In this document: piece after piece, positions 42,990 to 50,595 of the stretch
Layout: each line of letters starts with the position of its first letter
Position numbering within the stretch: the stretch's first letter is position 1
Source: an uncultured Clostridia bacterium
Lineage (GTDB): Bacteria > Bacillota > Clostridia > Oscillospirales > Ruminococcaceae
Assembly: GCA_947625375.1 (NCBI GenBank)
Contig: CANQOC010000004.1
Coordinates: 1 to 64,000, forward strand
DNA length: 64,000 bases
Direction: 5' to 3'
Notes under the pieces: model-generated
What the model was told of the DNA's origin: nothing
Seen by the model: the letters and a program-made list of their open reading frames with translations, nothing else
Databases searched by the model: none
Position numbers and translations under genes: made by a program

Positions 42990-45110
42990 CTACCTACAAT
43001 CATGCCCGAGCCGTTCGATTCTCCGCAATATATCCGCGCAGAGCTCGTCGGCGGCCTCTTGGGAGGTCGACTCGACATAGAGGCGGATTCCGCGGCCGCT
43101 TCGGCGGGGCATGACGGTGCCGCGGGCGGATTGCGTCTCGACGGTGATGTCCTCCCCCGCCCTCGCCTCGGGGAACCCCTCGCGAAGCAGCCTCGGGAGC
43201 GGCGAATCCGTCTCGATGACCCGCTTTACATAATAGGCCTTCGGCAGCTCGGCAATCGCTTCGGAGAGCGGAATTCCGCGCTCGGAGACGTATTTTATCA
43301 CGGTGAAGCAAAGCTCGAGCGGGTCGAGGCAGAAGCCGGACAGCTCGCCGCCGCGCAGCACGCCGGAACGTGTCTCTTTCGCCAAAATCTCGCAGGACGC
43401 CGGCGCACTCTTCGGCAGACAGACGCTCTTGTGACGTGCAAATTCCGCCTTACAGCACAAAAGCAGCAGCTCCTCATATGCCGCCTGGACGCTTCCGCAG
43501 ACGGCGGTCACGGTCGTGCGGTCATCGGCGATTTTAAACACCGCGCGCTCGCCGTCCCCGTCCGGAATAAGGGACTCGAAAAGGCTCTTTTCGCGCGGGT
43601 TGGACGTTATTATCCCGACGCGTATTGACGGGTGCTCCGGCGCGATTTCGGCGAGATGCCCGACATAAAGCCGCTGTGCCGCCTCGGCGTTAATAAGCCT
43701 GTTCGGGCGGCTTTCGCCGATGTCCGCGCCGTGTTCAAACTGTCTTACGACTGCGCGCTCCTCCTGATTAGTGAGTCCGCCGGTCTTCGGGGACAGGAGT
43801 CTTACCGTTTCGGAGACATGAAAACAGAAGCCGCAGCCGAGCAGTCGGGCGCAGTATACCGTCTCGCCGAAAGAGGCGCCGTCGAGCCGAAAGACCTCGG
43901 TCCCGGAGGCCCTGAGTCCGAGCGCGACGGCCTCCCAGTCGCTTCCCGAGCCGCCGACGGCGATTTTTCGGGCTGACAGCGCTTTTCCGACGGCAAGTCC
44001 GAGGCGGAGCGCTTCATATGCACCCGAAACGCCGCGGACCTCTCCGCCGTCGTTGAAATAAAGCGGCGAAAAGCCGTTTTCGGGGATATCCGTCCTGATG
44101 ACGGCGCCGTCGGGGATTTTGGTGTGCGGGGCAATCCGGACTCCCTCGCAGACGGTGACGTCGGAGCCGACAGTCGAACCCTCGCCGATTGCCGAAAACC
44201 TCTTCATGATAAGCCTTTCGCCGGCGGTGACGTTTTTACAGATTACCGCTTCGCAGATATCCGCGTCGGCGGCTACGGACGAGTTTTCACAAATCAGCGA
44301 GGAAAGAACGCGTGCTCCCCTGCCGACCGAGACATTTTTCTCGGCGACGCTTCCCGAAGACAAAAAAGCGCCCTCGGCGATAAACGCGTCTTCGGCGATA
44401 AGATTCTCATGTCCCCCCGAAAGAAGAAGCTCGCGCTGGCACCGAAGCAGCGAGGGGATATCGCCGACATCGTACCAATAACCGGTGTCCTCAAAGACAA
44501 AAAGCCGCTTTCCCTCGCGCAGAAGCTCGGGGAAGACGTCCTTGGCGAAGTCGAGCTTTTCGCCCGCCGGGATTCGCCGCATTATCTCCTCCGAGATGAT
44601 ATATGCGCCGGTGTTCGCGAGGTCGGTCAGCGCGGAGTCGTACCCCGGCTTTTCGATGAAGCCGGTGACGCGGCAATCGGCGTCGGAGGTGATGAGACCG
44701 TATTCGCGGGGGTCGTCGACACGCTTTGCGACGATGGTGACGTCGACATTTTTAGACGCGTGAAACTCGGCGGCGGCGCGGTAATCGGTGCCGCAGACGC
44801 TGTCGCCGCTGAGCACAAGGACGTCTCCGCCCGACCACGCCGCACGGACGGCACCGGCGGTCCCGAGTGGGATTTTTTCGTCGGCATAGCGGAGTCTTAC
44901 GCCGCGGCGCGAGCCGCCGAGCGCGGTCCTGATGTCGTCGGAGCGGAAGCAGGTGCAGAGCACGGCGCGCCTGTACCCCGCCTCCCTTAAGCGCCCGAGC
45001 AGCCTTTCGAGCGCGGTCTCCCCGGCAATCCTCACAAGCGGCTTCGGCATATAGCTGGTCAGCGGGCGAAGGCGCGTCCCCTCCCCGCCGGTAAGAATAT
45101 ATGGCAGCAT
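42990..45110 (-). CDS. Sugar-phosphate nucleotidyltransferase fused to a degenerate phosphomannomutase-like domain
   Basis: In this 706-aa fusion, residues 1-225 are a nucleotidyltransferase (YILTGGEGTRLRPLTSYMPKPLV, signature GxGTRLxPLT..PKP), then a left-handed beta-helix of hexapeptide repeats (about 240-345), then a phosphohexomutase-like region (about 365-706). In the mutase part the phosphoserine loop (usually TASHNP) is replaced by FHVSETV. The metal loop reads DGDGER instead of DPDGDR, and GGELSGF stands for GGExSGH, so mutase activity is doubtful. Similar fusions make GDP-mannose or related sugars. AAAGGAG precedes the ATG. It is monocistronic, next to a repeat island. Confidence 0.85.
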   Translation of the reverse strand: MLPYILTGGEGTRLRPLTSYMPKPLVRIAGETALERLLGRLREAGYRRAVLCTCFRSDDIRTALGGSRRGVRLRYADEKIPLGTAGAVRAAWSGGDVLVLSGDSVCGTDYRAAAEFHASKNVDVTIVAKRVDDPREYGLITSDADCRVTGFIEKPGYDSALTDLANTGAYIISEEIMRRIPAGEKLDFAKDVFPELLREGKRLFVFEDTGYWYDVGDIPSLLRCQRELLLSGGHENLIAEDAFIAEGAFLSSGSVAEKNVSVGRGARVLSSLICENSSVAADADICEAVICKNVTAGERLIMKRFSAIGEGSTVGSDVTVCEGVRIAPHTKIPDGAVIRTDIPENGFSPLYFNDGGEVRGVSGAYEALRLGLAVGKALSARKIAVGGSGSDWEAVALGLRASGTEVFRLDGASFGETVYCARLLGCGFCFHVSETVRLLSPKTGGLTNQEERAVVRQFEHGADIGESRPNRLINAEAAQRLYVGHLAEIAPEHPSIRVGIITSNPREKSLFESLIPDGDGERAVFKIADDRTTVTAVCGSVQAAYEELLLLCCKAEFARHKSVCLPKSAPASCEILAKETRSGVLRGGELSGFCLDPLELCFTVIKYVSERGIPLSEAIAELPKAYYVKRVIETDSPLPRLLREGFPEARAGEDITVETQSARGTVMPRRSGRGIRLYVESTSQEAADELCADILRRIERLGHDCR

Positions 45111-45182
45111 GGCGTTCTCCTTTAAGTGGATTCAAGGATATTTTATCCGGGAGGAGCGGGGAATATGCGGGGGCGTCAGGGC

Positions 45183-45208
45183 AAAAAATAACCCGCCCGG
45201 GCGGGCGG
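45183..45208 (-). terminator. Terminator of the gpx-flavodoxin-OhrR operon
   Basis: CCCGCCC pairs with GGGCGGG with almost no loop; on the minus strand TTATTTTTT follows. It lies 5 nt past the MarR gene stop. Confidence 0.8.
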
Positions 45209-45212
45209 GGGT

Positions 45213-45647
45213 TTATTTCAGCTTTTCCAATATCTCATACAAAATCCCGTACAGCTGTCCTGCCTTATCCGGCTCGAGGTCGACACAGGCGGCGAGCTTG
45301 GCTGGGACGGAGAGGGCGCGCTCCCGCAGTGCCATGCCGTCCGGCGTTACCGCGACGATAAGGTCGCGCTCGTCTTTTTCCGAACGGCGGCGGGTGACGT
45401 AACCCTTTTCCTCCAGCCGCTTCAGCAGCGGCGTCAGCGTACTCGAATCGAGATAGAGGTGCTCCCCGACCTCCTTTACGCACAACTCGCGGTGCTCCCA
45501 CATCACCATCATCGTGATGTACTGCGTATAGGTCAGGTCGAGCTCGTCGAGGTACGGCTTATATGCCTTTACGATTTCCTTTGCACAGGCATAGAGCGGA
45601 AAACAGAGCTGGTTTTCAAGCTTTAACGGGTCAAAGCTGTCCGTCAT
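45213..45647 (-). CDS. MarR-family regulator, OhrR-like (organic peroxide sensor)
   Basis: This 144-aa winged-helix repressor carries the N-terminal segment LENQLCFPLYACAKEI, which matches the peroxide-sensing cysteine region of OhrR (Cys in LENQLCF). The wing is KGYVTRRRSEKDERDLIVAVT. The start at 45647 follows AAGGAGAAAACC. It is the last gene of an operon with glutathione peroxidase and two flavodoxins, so it probably represses this operon until oxidised. Only one operator candidate could be expected, at the promoter at 47207; I see no clear palindrome there. Confidence 0.9.
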   Translation of the reverse strand: MTDSFDPLKLENQLCFPLYACAKEIVKAYKPYLDELDLTYTQYITMMVMWEHRELCVKEVGEHLYLDSSTLTPLLKRLEEKGYVTRRRSEKDERDLIVAVTPDGMALRERALSVPAKLAACVDLEPDKAGQLYGILYEILEKLK

Positions 45648-45657
45648 GGTTTTCTCC

Positions 45658-46065
45658 TTATTTTGTGATATTTTTCGCAAAGTCCGCCGCGGCCTTTAAA
45701 TCCGCGCCGTTCGGCCTGCCCTTGTGCAAAAACAGGAATGAGCCGGGGCAGGAAAATTCCGCGTCCGCCATCGGGATATTCTTCTCTGCAAGAAGCTTTT
45801 CGACATATCTCTTGGTGGAACGAAGTGACGCGGAGGTACTGAAATTCGCGGTCTTTCCGACGCGGACGTCAATCCCGCTTATGAATTTTTTCACTTCGTC
45901 GTCGACGTCAAAGGCGTATGGTGAGCTGCCTAAAAAGAGGATATCGACGTCCTCGGTCAGCGGCTCGGAGACGGTTTTTGCTTCCGCGCCGACGGCTTTT
46001 GCAATAGCTTCGGCGAGTTTTTTGGTGTTCCCGCCGCGGGAAAAATATCTTACTTCAATCTTCAT
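45658..46065 (-). CDS. Flavodoxin-like protein
   Basis: This 135-aa flavodoxin-fold protein has the phosphate-loop start IEVRYFSRGGNTKKLAEAIAKA, with SRGGNT taking the place of the usual T/SxTGNT. LFLGSSPYAFDVDDEVKKF is the family's 50s-loop area. It is likely an FMN-binding electron carrier. The start at 46065 follows GAGGTGC, 8 nt after the other flavodoxin gene; the regulator gene follows 10 nt later. Length is slightly below a classical flavodoxin. Confidence 0.82.
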   Translation of the reverse strand: MKIEVRYFSRGGNTKKLAEAIAKAVGAEAKTVSEPLTEDVDILFLGSSPYAFDVDDEVKKFISGIDVRVGKTANFSTSASLRSTKRYVEKLLAEKNIPMADAEFSCPGSFLFLHKGRPNGADLKAAADFAKNITK

Positions 46066-46073
46066 TTTGCACC

Positions 46074-46556
46074 TCACAGTCCGAGGGACATGACCCACTT
46101 TTTCCATTCGCCGGCGTCTTTTGTGCCGTGAACGACAATCCCCTCTTCAACCGAGGCGGAGGCGCTCACGCTCTTTTTTATGTCCTCGAGAGAGTGCTCG
46201 AAGCCGCTGCTGCCCGAGGTCGCGAAGAGGATAATCCGCTTTCCGGAAAAGTCATAGCTCTCCAAAAACGTGTTGATGATGGTCGGCGCGGTGTACCACC
46301 AAATCGGGAAGCCGAGAAGGATTGCGTCACACTCGGCGACCGGCGCGCTTTTGTCCGCGATTTTCGGGCGGGACGACTTGTCGTTCATCTCGACCGAACT
46401 GCGGGAATTTTTATTTGTCCAGTCGAGGTCGGCCTTGGTGTACGGCACCTCGGGGCAGATTTCATAGAGCTCCGAACCCGCCGCCTCGGCAATCTTTTTC
46501 GCCGCGTCCGCAGTGACACCGCTTGCGCTGAAATATGCTGTCAAAATTTTGCTCAT
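46074..46556 (-). CDS. Flavodoxin
   Basis: This 160-aa FMN protein has the N-terminus SKILTAYFSASGVTADAAKKIAE and a central LLGFPIWWYTAPTIINTFLE motif, the pattern of flavodoxin_4-type proteins. A GKRIILFATSGSSGFEHS segment binds the flavin ring. AGGAGG precedes the ATG. It is the second gene of the gpx operon and probably supplies electrons for reductive detoxification or repair. Confidence 0.92.
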   Translation of the reverse strand: MSKILTAYFSASGVTADAAKKIAEAAGSELYEICPEVPYTKADLDWTNKNSRSSVEMNDKSSRPKIADKSAPVAECDAILLGFPIWWYTAPTIINTFLESYDFSGKRIILFATSGSSGFEHSLEDIKKSVSASASVEEGIVVHGTKDAGEWKKWVMSLGL

Positions 46557-46612
46557 AATTAAACCTCCTGATAATTTACGTCTTTTTCTATATGATTCAC
46601 GCCGTTATGACA

Positions 46613-47152
46613 TCAAAGAAGCTCCTCGACCTTCGCCTTAACCTTATCGAGCGAGTCGGTCGGCTCGAAGCGCGCGACGATTTCGCCGCTGCGGTCAATC
46701 AAAAACTTAGTGAAATTCCACTTGATTTTGCCGTTGTTCTTGTAGTCGCTGTCCATCTTTTTGACGGCGGCTTTGAGGATAAGTCCCATCGGACCGGAGA
46801 AGCCGCCGAAGGTTGTGTTTTCGGTGAGATATTTATAGAGCGGCGAAGCGTTTTCGCCGTTGACGTCGATTTTGGCGAACTGCGGGAAGGTGATTCCGAA
46901 TCGGCCGGTGCAGAAGCTGTGAATTTCCTCATCAGTGCCGGGCGCCTGTTCCGCGAACTGGTTGCAGGGGAAGTCGAGGATTTCGAGACCGTCCTTTTGG
47001 TGGAGCACATAAAGGTCTTGGAGCTCGTTATACTGCGGCGTAAACCCGCAGCCGGTCGCGGTGTTGACGATGAGGAGGACCTTACCCCTGTAATCGCTCA
47101 TCGGGACCTCCGTACCGCCCCGCGTTTTAATGCTGAAGTCGTAGATGTTCAT
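46613..47152 (-). CDS. Glutathione peroxidase family protein (Cys type)
   Basis: This 179-aa thiol peroxidase has the catalytic loop VNTATGCGFTPQYNELQ with C35 in place of selenocysteine. The second conserved cysteine is in LDFPCNQFAEQ, and WNFTKFLIDRSG carries the catalytic Trp-Asn pair. Bacterial members of this type usually take electrons from thioredoxin rather than glutathione. Length is typical. A perfect promoter lies upstream. It is the first gene of the operon with two flavodoxins and an OhrR-like regulator. Confidence 0.95.
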   Translation of the reverse strand: MNIYDFSIKTRGGTEVPMSDYRGKVLLIVNTATGCGFTPQYNELQDLYVLHQKDGLEILDFPCNQFAEQAPGTDEEIHSFCTGRFGITFPQFAKIDVNGENASPLYKYLTENTTFGGFSGPMGLILKAAVKKMDSDYKNNGKIKWNFTKFLIDRSGEIVARFEPTDSLDKVKAKVEELL

Positions 47153-47206
47153 GATTTTACCTCCGAATTGATTTGATGAGATTTAATCGTGCGAGATTAT
47201 ATGGGT

Positions 47207-47235
47207 ATTATAACACGGAAAGGAGAGGTTGTCAA
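47207..47235 (-). promoter_or_regulatory. Consensus promoter of the gpx operon
   Basis: On the minus strand TTGACA (47235-47230), a 17-nt spacer and TATAAT (47212-47207) lie 55 nt before gpx. Confidence 0.92.
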
Positions 47236-47292
47236 GGGGTGGGGCAGAAGAAGGAAGGGAGAGCGGCAGAGGGCAGATGCAAGAGAAAGCAT

Positions 47293-47328
47293 AAAAAATA
47301 GAACAAGGATTATCCTTGCCCTATTTTT
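47293..47328 (-). terminator. Terminator after the PIN-like gene
   Basis: ATAG..CAAGGA pairs with TCCTTG..CTAT; on the minus strand T6 follows. It lies about 80 nt past the PIN gene stop. Confidence 0.75.
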
Positions 47329-47345
47329 GCCCTATAATTATGCTC

Positions 47346-47388
47346 GACGGGTGCCGTAAATGAATTATTTGATTTATGGGCACCCGTC
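47346..47388. other. Long hairpin just past the PIN-like gene
   Basis: GACGGGTGCC pairs with GGCACCCGTC and an inner TAAAT/ATTTA stem extends it. There is no T run next to it, so it may protect the 3' end of the transcript rather than terminate it. Confidence 0.6.
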
Positions 47389-47404
47389 ACTCGGGCGGGG
47401 CGCG

Positions 47405-48031
47405 CTATGCGTGGGCCTTGCTGAAGGTCGGTTTGACCGCTCGGTAGACCTCGGAGGCGCGGTTGGAGTCTTTGAATGTGGCTTGAAGCGTGTTGTGCAG
47501 GTCGGTGTTGCTGTCGGCGGTCCTTAACGCCTCGACGACTGCGGCTTCCTCTTCCTCGGTCAGACCGAGGGCGGACAGCGCAGACGAATATTCCCCGTCA
47601 CGGGGAGGGTCCACCGCATAATTGATGCTGTGGACAAGCCGGACGTCGGCGCCGAACTGTTCCCAGAACTCTTTCAGCACCGAAAAGCCGTTGTCCATCG
47701 ACACAATATAATAGACGACATTTTTGTTTCCGGCGACGATGTTCTGGTTGATAATGTAGCCGAGCTGAGAGGAAAGCTGAAAGTCAAGGGCGTTTTTCAC
47801 GCCGATGCCGACCTTTACGAAGTCCATTTTCGCCCGACAGCTGTTGAGCGCCATGTGGATTTCAAAGGAGATGGTGTCGGCGTTCTTGCTGAAATATACC
47901 GTTACGGCGTCGGTCTCCTTTAATTTGGAAAGACCGAGCAGGCCGTGAGACTGTACATTTTCAAAGTCCACCAAAAAGAACCGCTTGATGAATTTCTTGC
48001 CGTTTTTGACTCCGGAAAAAAGATTTGACAT
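47405..48031 (-). CDS. PIN-like domain protein
   Basis: This 208-aa cytoplasmic protein has the opening FFLVDFENVQSHGLLGLSKL with the first acidic residue of a PIN/NYN-type nuclease fold. VTVYFSKNADTISFEI follows, and VVYYIVSMDNGFSVLKEF carries the later conserved Asp. This layout matches small PIN-like proteins common in Clostridia and Bacilli. The C-terminal ~60 residues are helical and charged. RNase activity is inferred only from the fold. AAAGGAATG precedes the ATG. It is monocistronic, with no antitoxin gene next to it, so it is unlikely to be a VapC-type toxin. Confidence 0.8.
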   Translation of the reverse strand: MSNLFSGVKNGKKFIKRFFLVDFENVQSHGLLGLSKLKETDAVTVYFSKNADTISFEIHMALNSCRAKMDFVKVGIGVKNALDFQLSSQLGYIINQNIVAGNKNVVYYIVSMDNGFSVLKEFWEQFGADVRLVHSINYAVDPPRDGEYSSALSALGLTEEEEAAVVEALRTADSNTDLHNTLQATFKDSNRASEVYRAVKPTFSKAHA

Positions 48032-48967
48032 TATATCATTCCTTTCCGCGGAATATTATACACGATGGCGGCGGAAAATGCAAGAGCTGTATGCGCCCTT
48101 TAAGGACGCATCAGAAGACAGAAATCAGAAGTCAGATGGCAGAAGTTGGAGATTAGAGGATAGAAGATAGAGGATGGAAGGGTGCATAGCTAAGGGCGGA
48201 GAGCCGCCTGACGGCGGGAAAAAGTTGCTCGGAGTCGGAGGTTGCTCCTCGCTGAGAGGAAATTGACAAAAATTGTCACAGCGTTTCGCTGCCATAAATA
48301 AGGGATTCGCTTCGCTCATACTATCTTTAGTAACTGTCATAGCAAGGTAACATGCTCACTTTTAAAATGCAAGTACAGCGCCTCACTGCCTATAACATGG
48401 TATTCGCTACGCTCATGCTATCTTAGTCACCCCTCCCCGGCCCTCCCCTCGAGGGGAGGGAGATGTGAGGAAACTTGCGAGCGTTCAGGTAGCTTGCAGA
48501 GGCTACACGTTTCCGCTTAAAAGGAATTCGCTTCGCTCATGCTATTTTTAGACTCCCACCCCCTGCCCCCTCCCACATGGGAGGGGGTATCATAGCTAAG
48601 CTTTGAGCGCCGCCTGACGGCGGGGGAGTTTGTAGAAGCGCCGTACTTTGCTTAAAAGGAGTCCGCCGATGGCGGACGCTCCTCGCGTCACTCGACCGTG
48701 ACGCGTGTCGCCATATCCCCCTCCCCTGCCCCTCCCCGACGGGGGAGGGGGCGCGAGGAAACCTGCGAGCGTTCAGGTAACTTGCAGAGGCGACACGCTT
48801 CCGCTTAAAAGGAATTCGCTACGCTCATACTATCTTAGTCACCTCTCCCCGGCCCTCCCTTCGAGGGGAGGGTGCCGGAAGGAAACTTGCGAGCGTTTAT
48901 AAAACATGGTTACGGCGCCACAGCTTTTATAAGGAATTCACTACGCTCATGCTATTTTTAGACTCCT

Positions 48968-49075
48968 ACCTGTCACAAATCCGACGAAATTCCGGTGTGA
49001 GCGAAGCGAAACACACAACGACGCTCTCTAAAAGTTATAGTCATATCAATGTGTATTGCGTCGTTTGCCTCCCAC
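48968..49075 (+). repeat. Inserted module V, copy 1
   Basis: The ~108-nt block starts TGTCACAAATCCGAC and ends GCGTCGTTTG. It interrupts the normal linker-palindrome unit and contains the inverted pair AACGACGC / GCGTCGTT. A second copy is at 58808-58915. Confidence 0.7.
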
Positions 49076-49118
49076 ATGGGAGGGGGAACGCATAGCTACG
49101 GCTTCAGCTCCCGTGAGG

Positions 49119-49221
49119 GCGCAGCCGCGGCAGCCGAAGGCTGCCGAAACGAAAGAGCAGGAAAACTCCGGAGGGAGTTTTTCTGCTACTTTCGTTTGCG
49201 CGCGAAGCGCGCCGGCTGCGC
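49119..49221 (+). repeat. Cloverleaf element copy 5
   Basis: The outer stem is GCGCAGCCG / CGGCTGCGC; arm 1 CGGCAGCC-GAA-GGCTGCCG; arm 2 AAACGAAAGAGCAG...CTGCTACTTTCGTTT; arm 3 GCGCGC-GAA-GCGCGC. The tip of arm 2 is CTCC-GGAG-GGAG here instead of CCGC-TT-GCGG: sequence changed on both sides, pairing kept. Confidence 0.85.
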
Positions 49222-49445
49222 CCGGGGTCACATAAACACCGCTCTGCCGTAATAAGGTATTCGCAAAGCGAATGTTATCTTTAGTCACCCCTTCCCGACC
49301 CTCCCCCTCGAGGGGAGAGGGTTGTACGTTGCCAAGGTTTTGCAAGCCTCCTTATGGCAGAGAAATTGCGTGGCAACATGACTTGCTCAAAGTAACTCAT
49401 TGTATTTCTGACATCTGACCTCTGATTTCTATCATCTAACAGGGG

Positions 49446-49669
49446 CGCCTTGCGTATCTATGCCCTTATCGTCAGCCGTTTGCGCTGTAAAGTCAAATCG
49501 CTTTCTGTATGAGTTGCCAAAACATGTATCAAAATTGCCGTGTAAAGTTATAAGCCTTTGCAGCAAAATTTCCATAATATGTCACAAAAAATTATGTAAA
49601 GCAATGTGCTTACACGAAAGCGGTGTGCCTTTACAAAACACAATTTCTCGTAAAAAATTTCGGTTTGAC
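49446..49669. other. AT-rich region upstream of nrdG with spaced TGTAAAG repeats
   Basis: No gene is supported. TGTAAAG occurs at 49486, 49541 and 49595 (55 and 54 nt apart), and its reverse CTTTACA at 49629. A degenerate NrdR-like half-site (CACAAT at 49639) lies exactly 31 bp from the full box at 49670. Confidence 0.5.
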
Positions 49670-49683
49670 CACAATATTTTGTG
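49670..49683. promoter_or_regulatory. NrdR box upstream of nrdG
   Basis: CACAATATTTTGTG differs at one base from the NrdR core CACWATATATWGTG and lies 10 nt before the -35 of nrdG. NrdR represses ribonucleotide reductase genes when dATP is abundant; the nrdR gene is not in the window. Confidence 0.75.
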
Positions 49684-49692
49684 TTTCACCCC

Positions 49693-49721
49693 TTGACAAA
49701 GGCGGGAAGCGGGTGTATAAT
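49693..49721 (+). promoter_or_regulatory. Consensus promoter of nrdG
   Basis: TTGACA (49693-49698), a 17-nt spacer and TATAAT (49716-49721) lie 55 nt before the start. Confidence 0.92.
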
Positions 49722-49776
49722 CAAGACTGTTCCCGCAAGACTTTGCGGGCGTATTCTTACCGTTCGGGAGGAAAAG

Positions 49777-50469
49777 ATGGACATACACGGATTTCAGAAG
49801 CTAACGCTGCTCGACTATCCCGAAAAGTGCGCGGCGACAATATTTACCGCGGGGTGCAACCTCCGCTGCCCGTTCTGTCACAACGCCTCGCTCGTCACTC
49901 ATATAAACTTGGCGGACAGGATTGAGCGCGGCGAAGTGATGTCATACCTGAAAAAGAGAAAGGGCATGCTCGACGGCGTCTGCGTCACCGGCGGGGAACC
50001 GCTCCTCAACGACGACCTCTTTGACCTGCTCAGAGAGCTGAAGGACATGGGGTATCTCGTCAAGCTGGACACAAACGGGACATTCCCCGAAAGGCTTCGG
50101 CGGGCGGTCTTCGGCGGACTTGTCGACGCGGTCGCGATGGACATCAAGAACAGCCGCGGAAAATACGGCATGACGGTCGGGATAAAGGACTTCGACACCG
50201 CGCCGGTCGAGGAGAGCGTCGAGTTCCTTAAGAGCGGAAGCGTCGACGCCGAGTTCCGAACGACCGTTGTCGCCGAGCTCCACACCGAAGAGGACATCGA
50301 GCTTATCGGGCAGTGGCTCTGCGGCGCGGAGAAGTATTTTTTACAGCGCTTCAAGGACTCGGGCGACCTTATTTCGGGCGGGTTCACCGAGCCGAGCGGC
50401 GGCTTTATGGAAAACCTACAAAAAATAGCGTCGAAATATATTAAAAAAGTAGAATTGCGAGGCATTTGA
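49777..50469 (+). CDS. nrdG: Anaerobic ribonucleotide reductase-activating protein NrdG (radical SAM)
   Basis: This 230-aa radical SAM enzyme uses a [4Fe-4S] cluster and S-adenosylmethionine to make the glycyl radical on NrdD. The cluster motif is FTAGCNLRCPFCHN with C27, C31 and C34 (CxxxCxxC). GVCVTGGEPLL is the SAM-binding GGE motif. It is longer than E. coli NrdG (154 aa) and resembles the NrdG2 type common in Clostridia. The start at 49777 follows GGGAGGAAAAG; a frame open 32 codons upstream crosses the promoter. It is followed after about 125 nt by nrdD with its own promoter and NrdR box. Confidence 0.94.
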   Translation: MDIHGFQKLTLLDYPEKCAATIFTAGCNLRCPFCHNASLVTHINLADRIERGEVMSYLKKRKGMLDGVCVTGGEPLLNDDLFDLLRELKDMGYLVKLDTNGTFPERLRRAVFGGLVDAVAMDIKNSRGKYGMTVGIKDFDTAPVEESVEFLKSGSVDAEFRTTVVAELHTEEDIELIGQWLCGAEKYFLQRFKDSGDLISGGFTEPSGGFMENLQKIASKYIKKVELRGI

Positions 50470-50477
50470 CATAAAAC

Positions 50478-50491
50478 CACAATATATTGTG
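50478..50491. promoter_or_regulatory. NrdR box upstream of nrdD
   Basis: CACAATATATTGTG is an exact match to the NrdR core CACWATATATWGTG, 10 nt before the -35 of nrdD. Confidence 0.85.
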
Positions 50492-50500
50492 CTTAAGGGG

Positions 50501-50529
50501 TTGACTTTTGTCAAGATACGCGGTATATT
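50501..50529 (+). promoter_or_regulatory. Promoter of nrdD
   Basis: TTGACT (50501-50506), a 17-nt spacer and TATATT (50524-50529) lie 66 nt before nrdD, directly after the NrdR box. Confidence 0.85.
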
Positions 50530-50595
50530 AGAGGAACGCGGATAAGTGAATTATTGTGATTTAACATAAAATCAAAACGAAAAGGAGCAAAAACA

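Larger units (their letters stand above)
48100..49445. repeat. Repeat island E: mosaic of hairpin modules
   Basis: There is no gene over about 1.35 kb. It holds an octamer tract (48110-48180), five or six linkers (around 48303, 48410, 48522, 48811, 48930 and a variant at 49259), CTCGAG palindromes (48441-48460, 48853-48872, about 49300-49320) and CACATG palindromes (48566-48587 and about 49070-49086). It also has GTCCGCC/GGCGGAC (48661-48676), GCGTCAC/GTGACGC (48685-48704), CCCCTCCCCGACGGGGG (about 48729-48751), a ~108-nt extra module (48968-49075) and the cloverleaf (49119-49221). Confidence 0.85.

Noticed and set aside
47405..48031. Toxin-antitoxin locus at the PIN-like gene
   Set aside because: No small antitoxin frame lies next to it, and the 208-aa length and conserved layout do not fit VapC.
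41480..49445. CRISPR array in the repeat islands
   Set aside because: Repeats are palindromes of different lengths with irregular spacing and no constant-length spacers; no cas gene is near.
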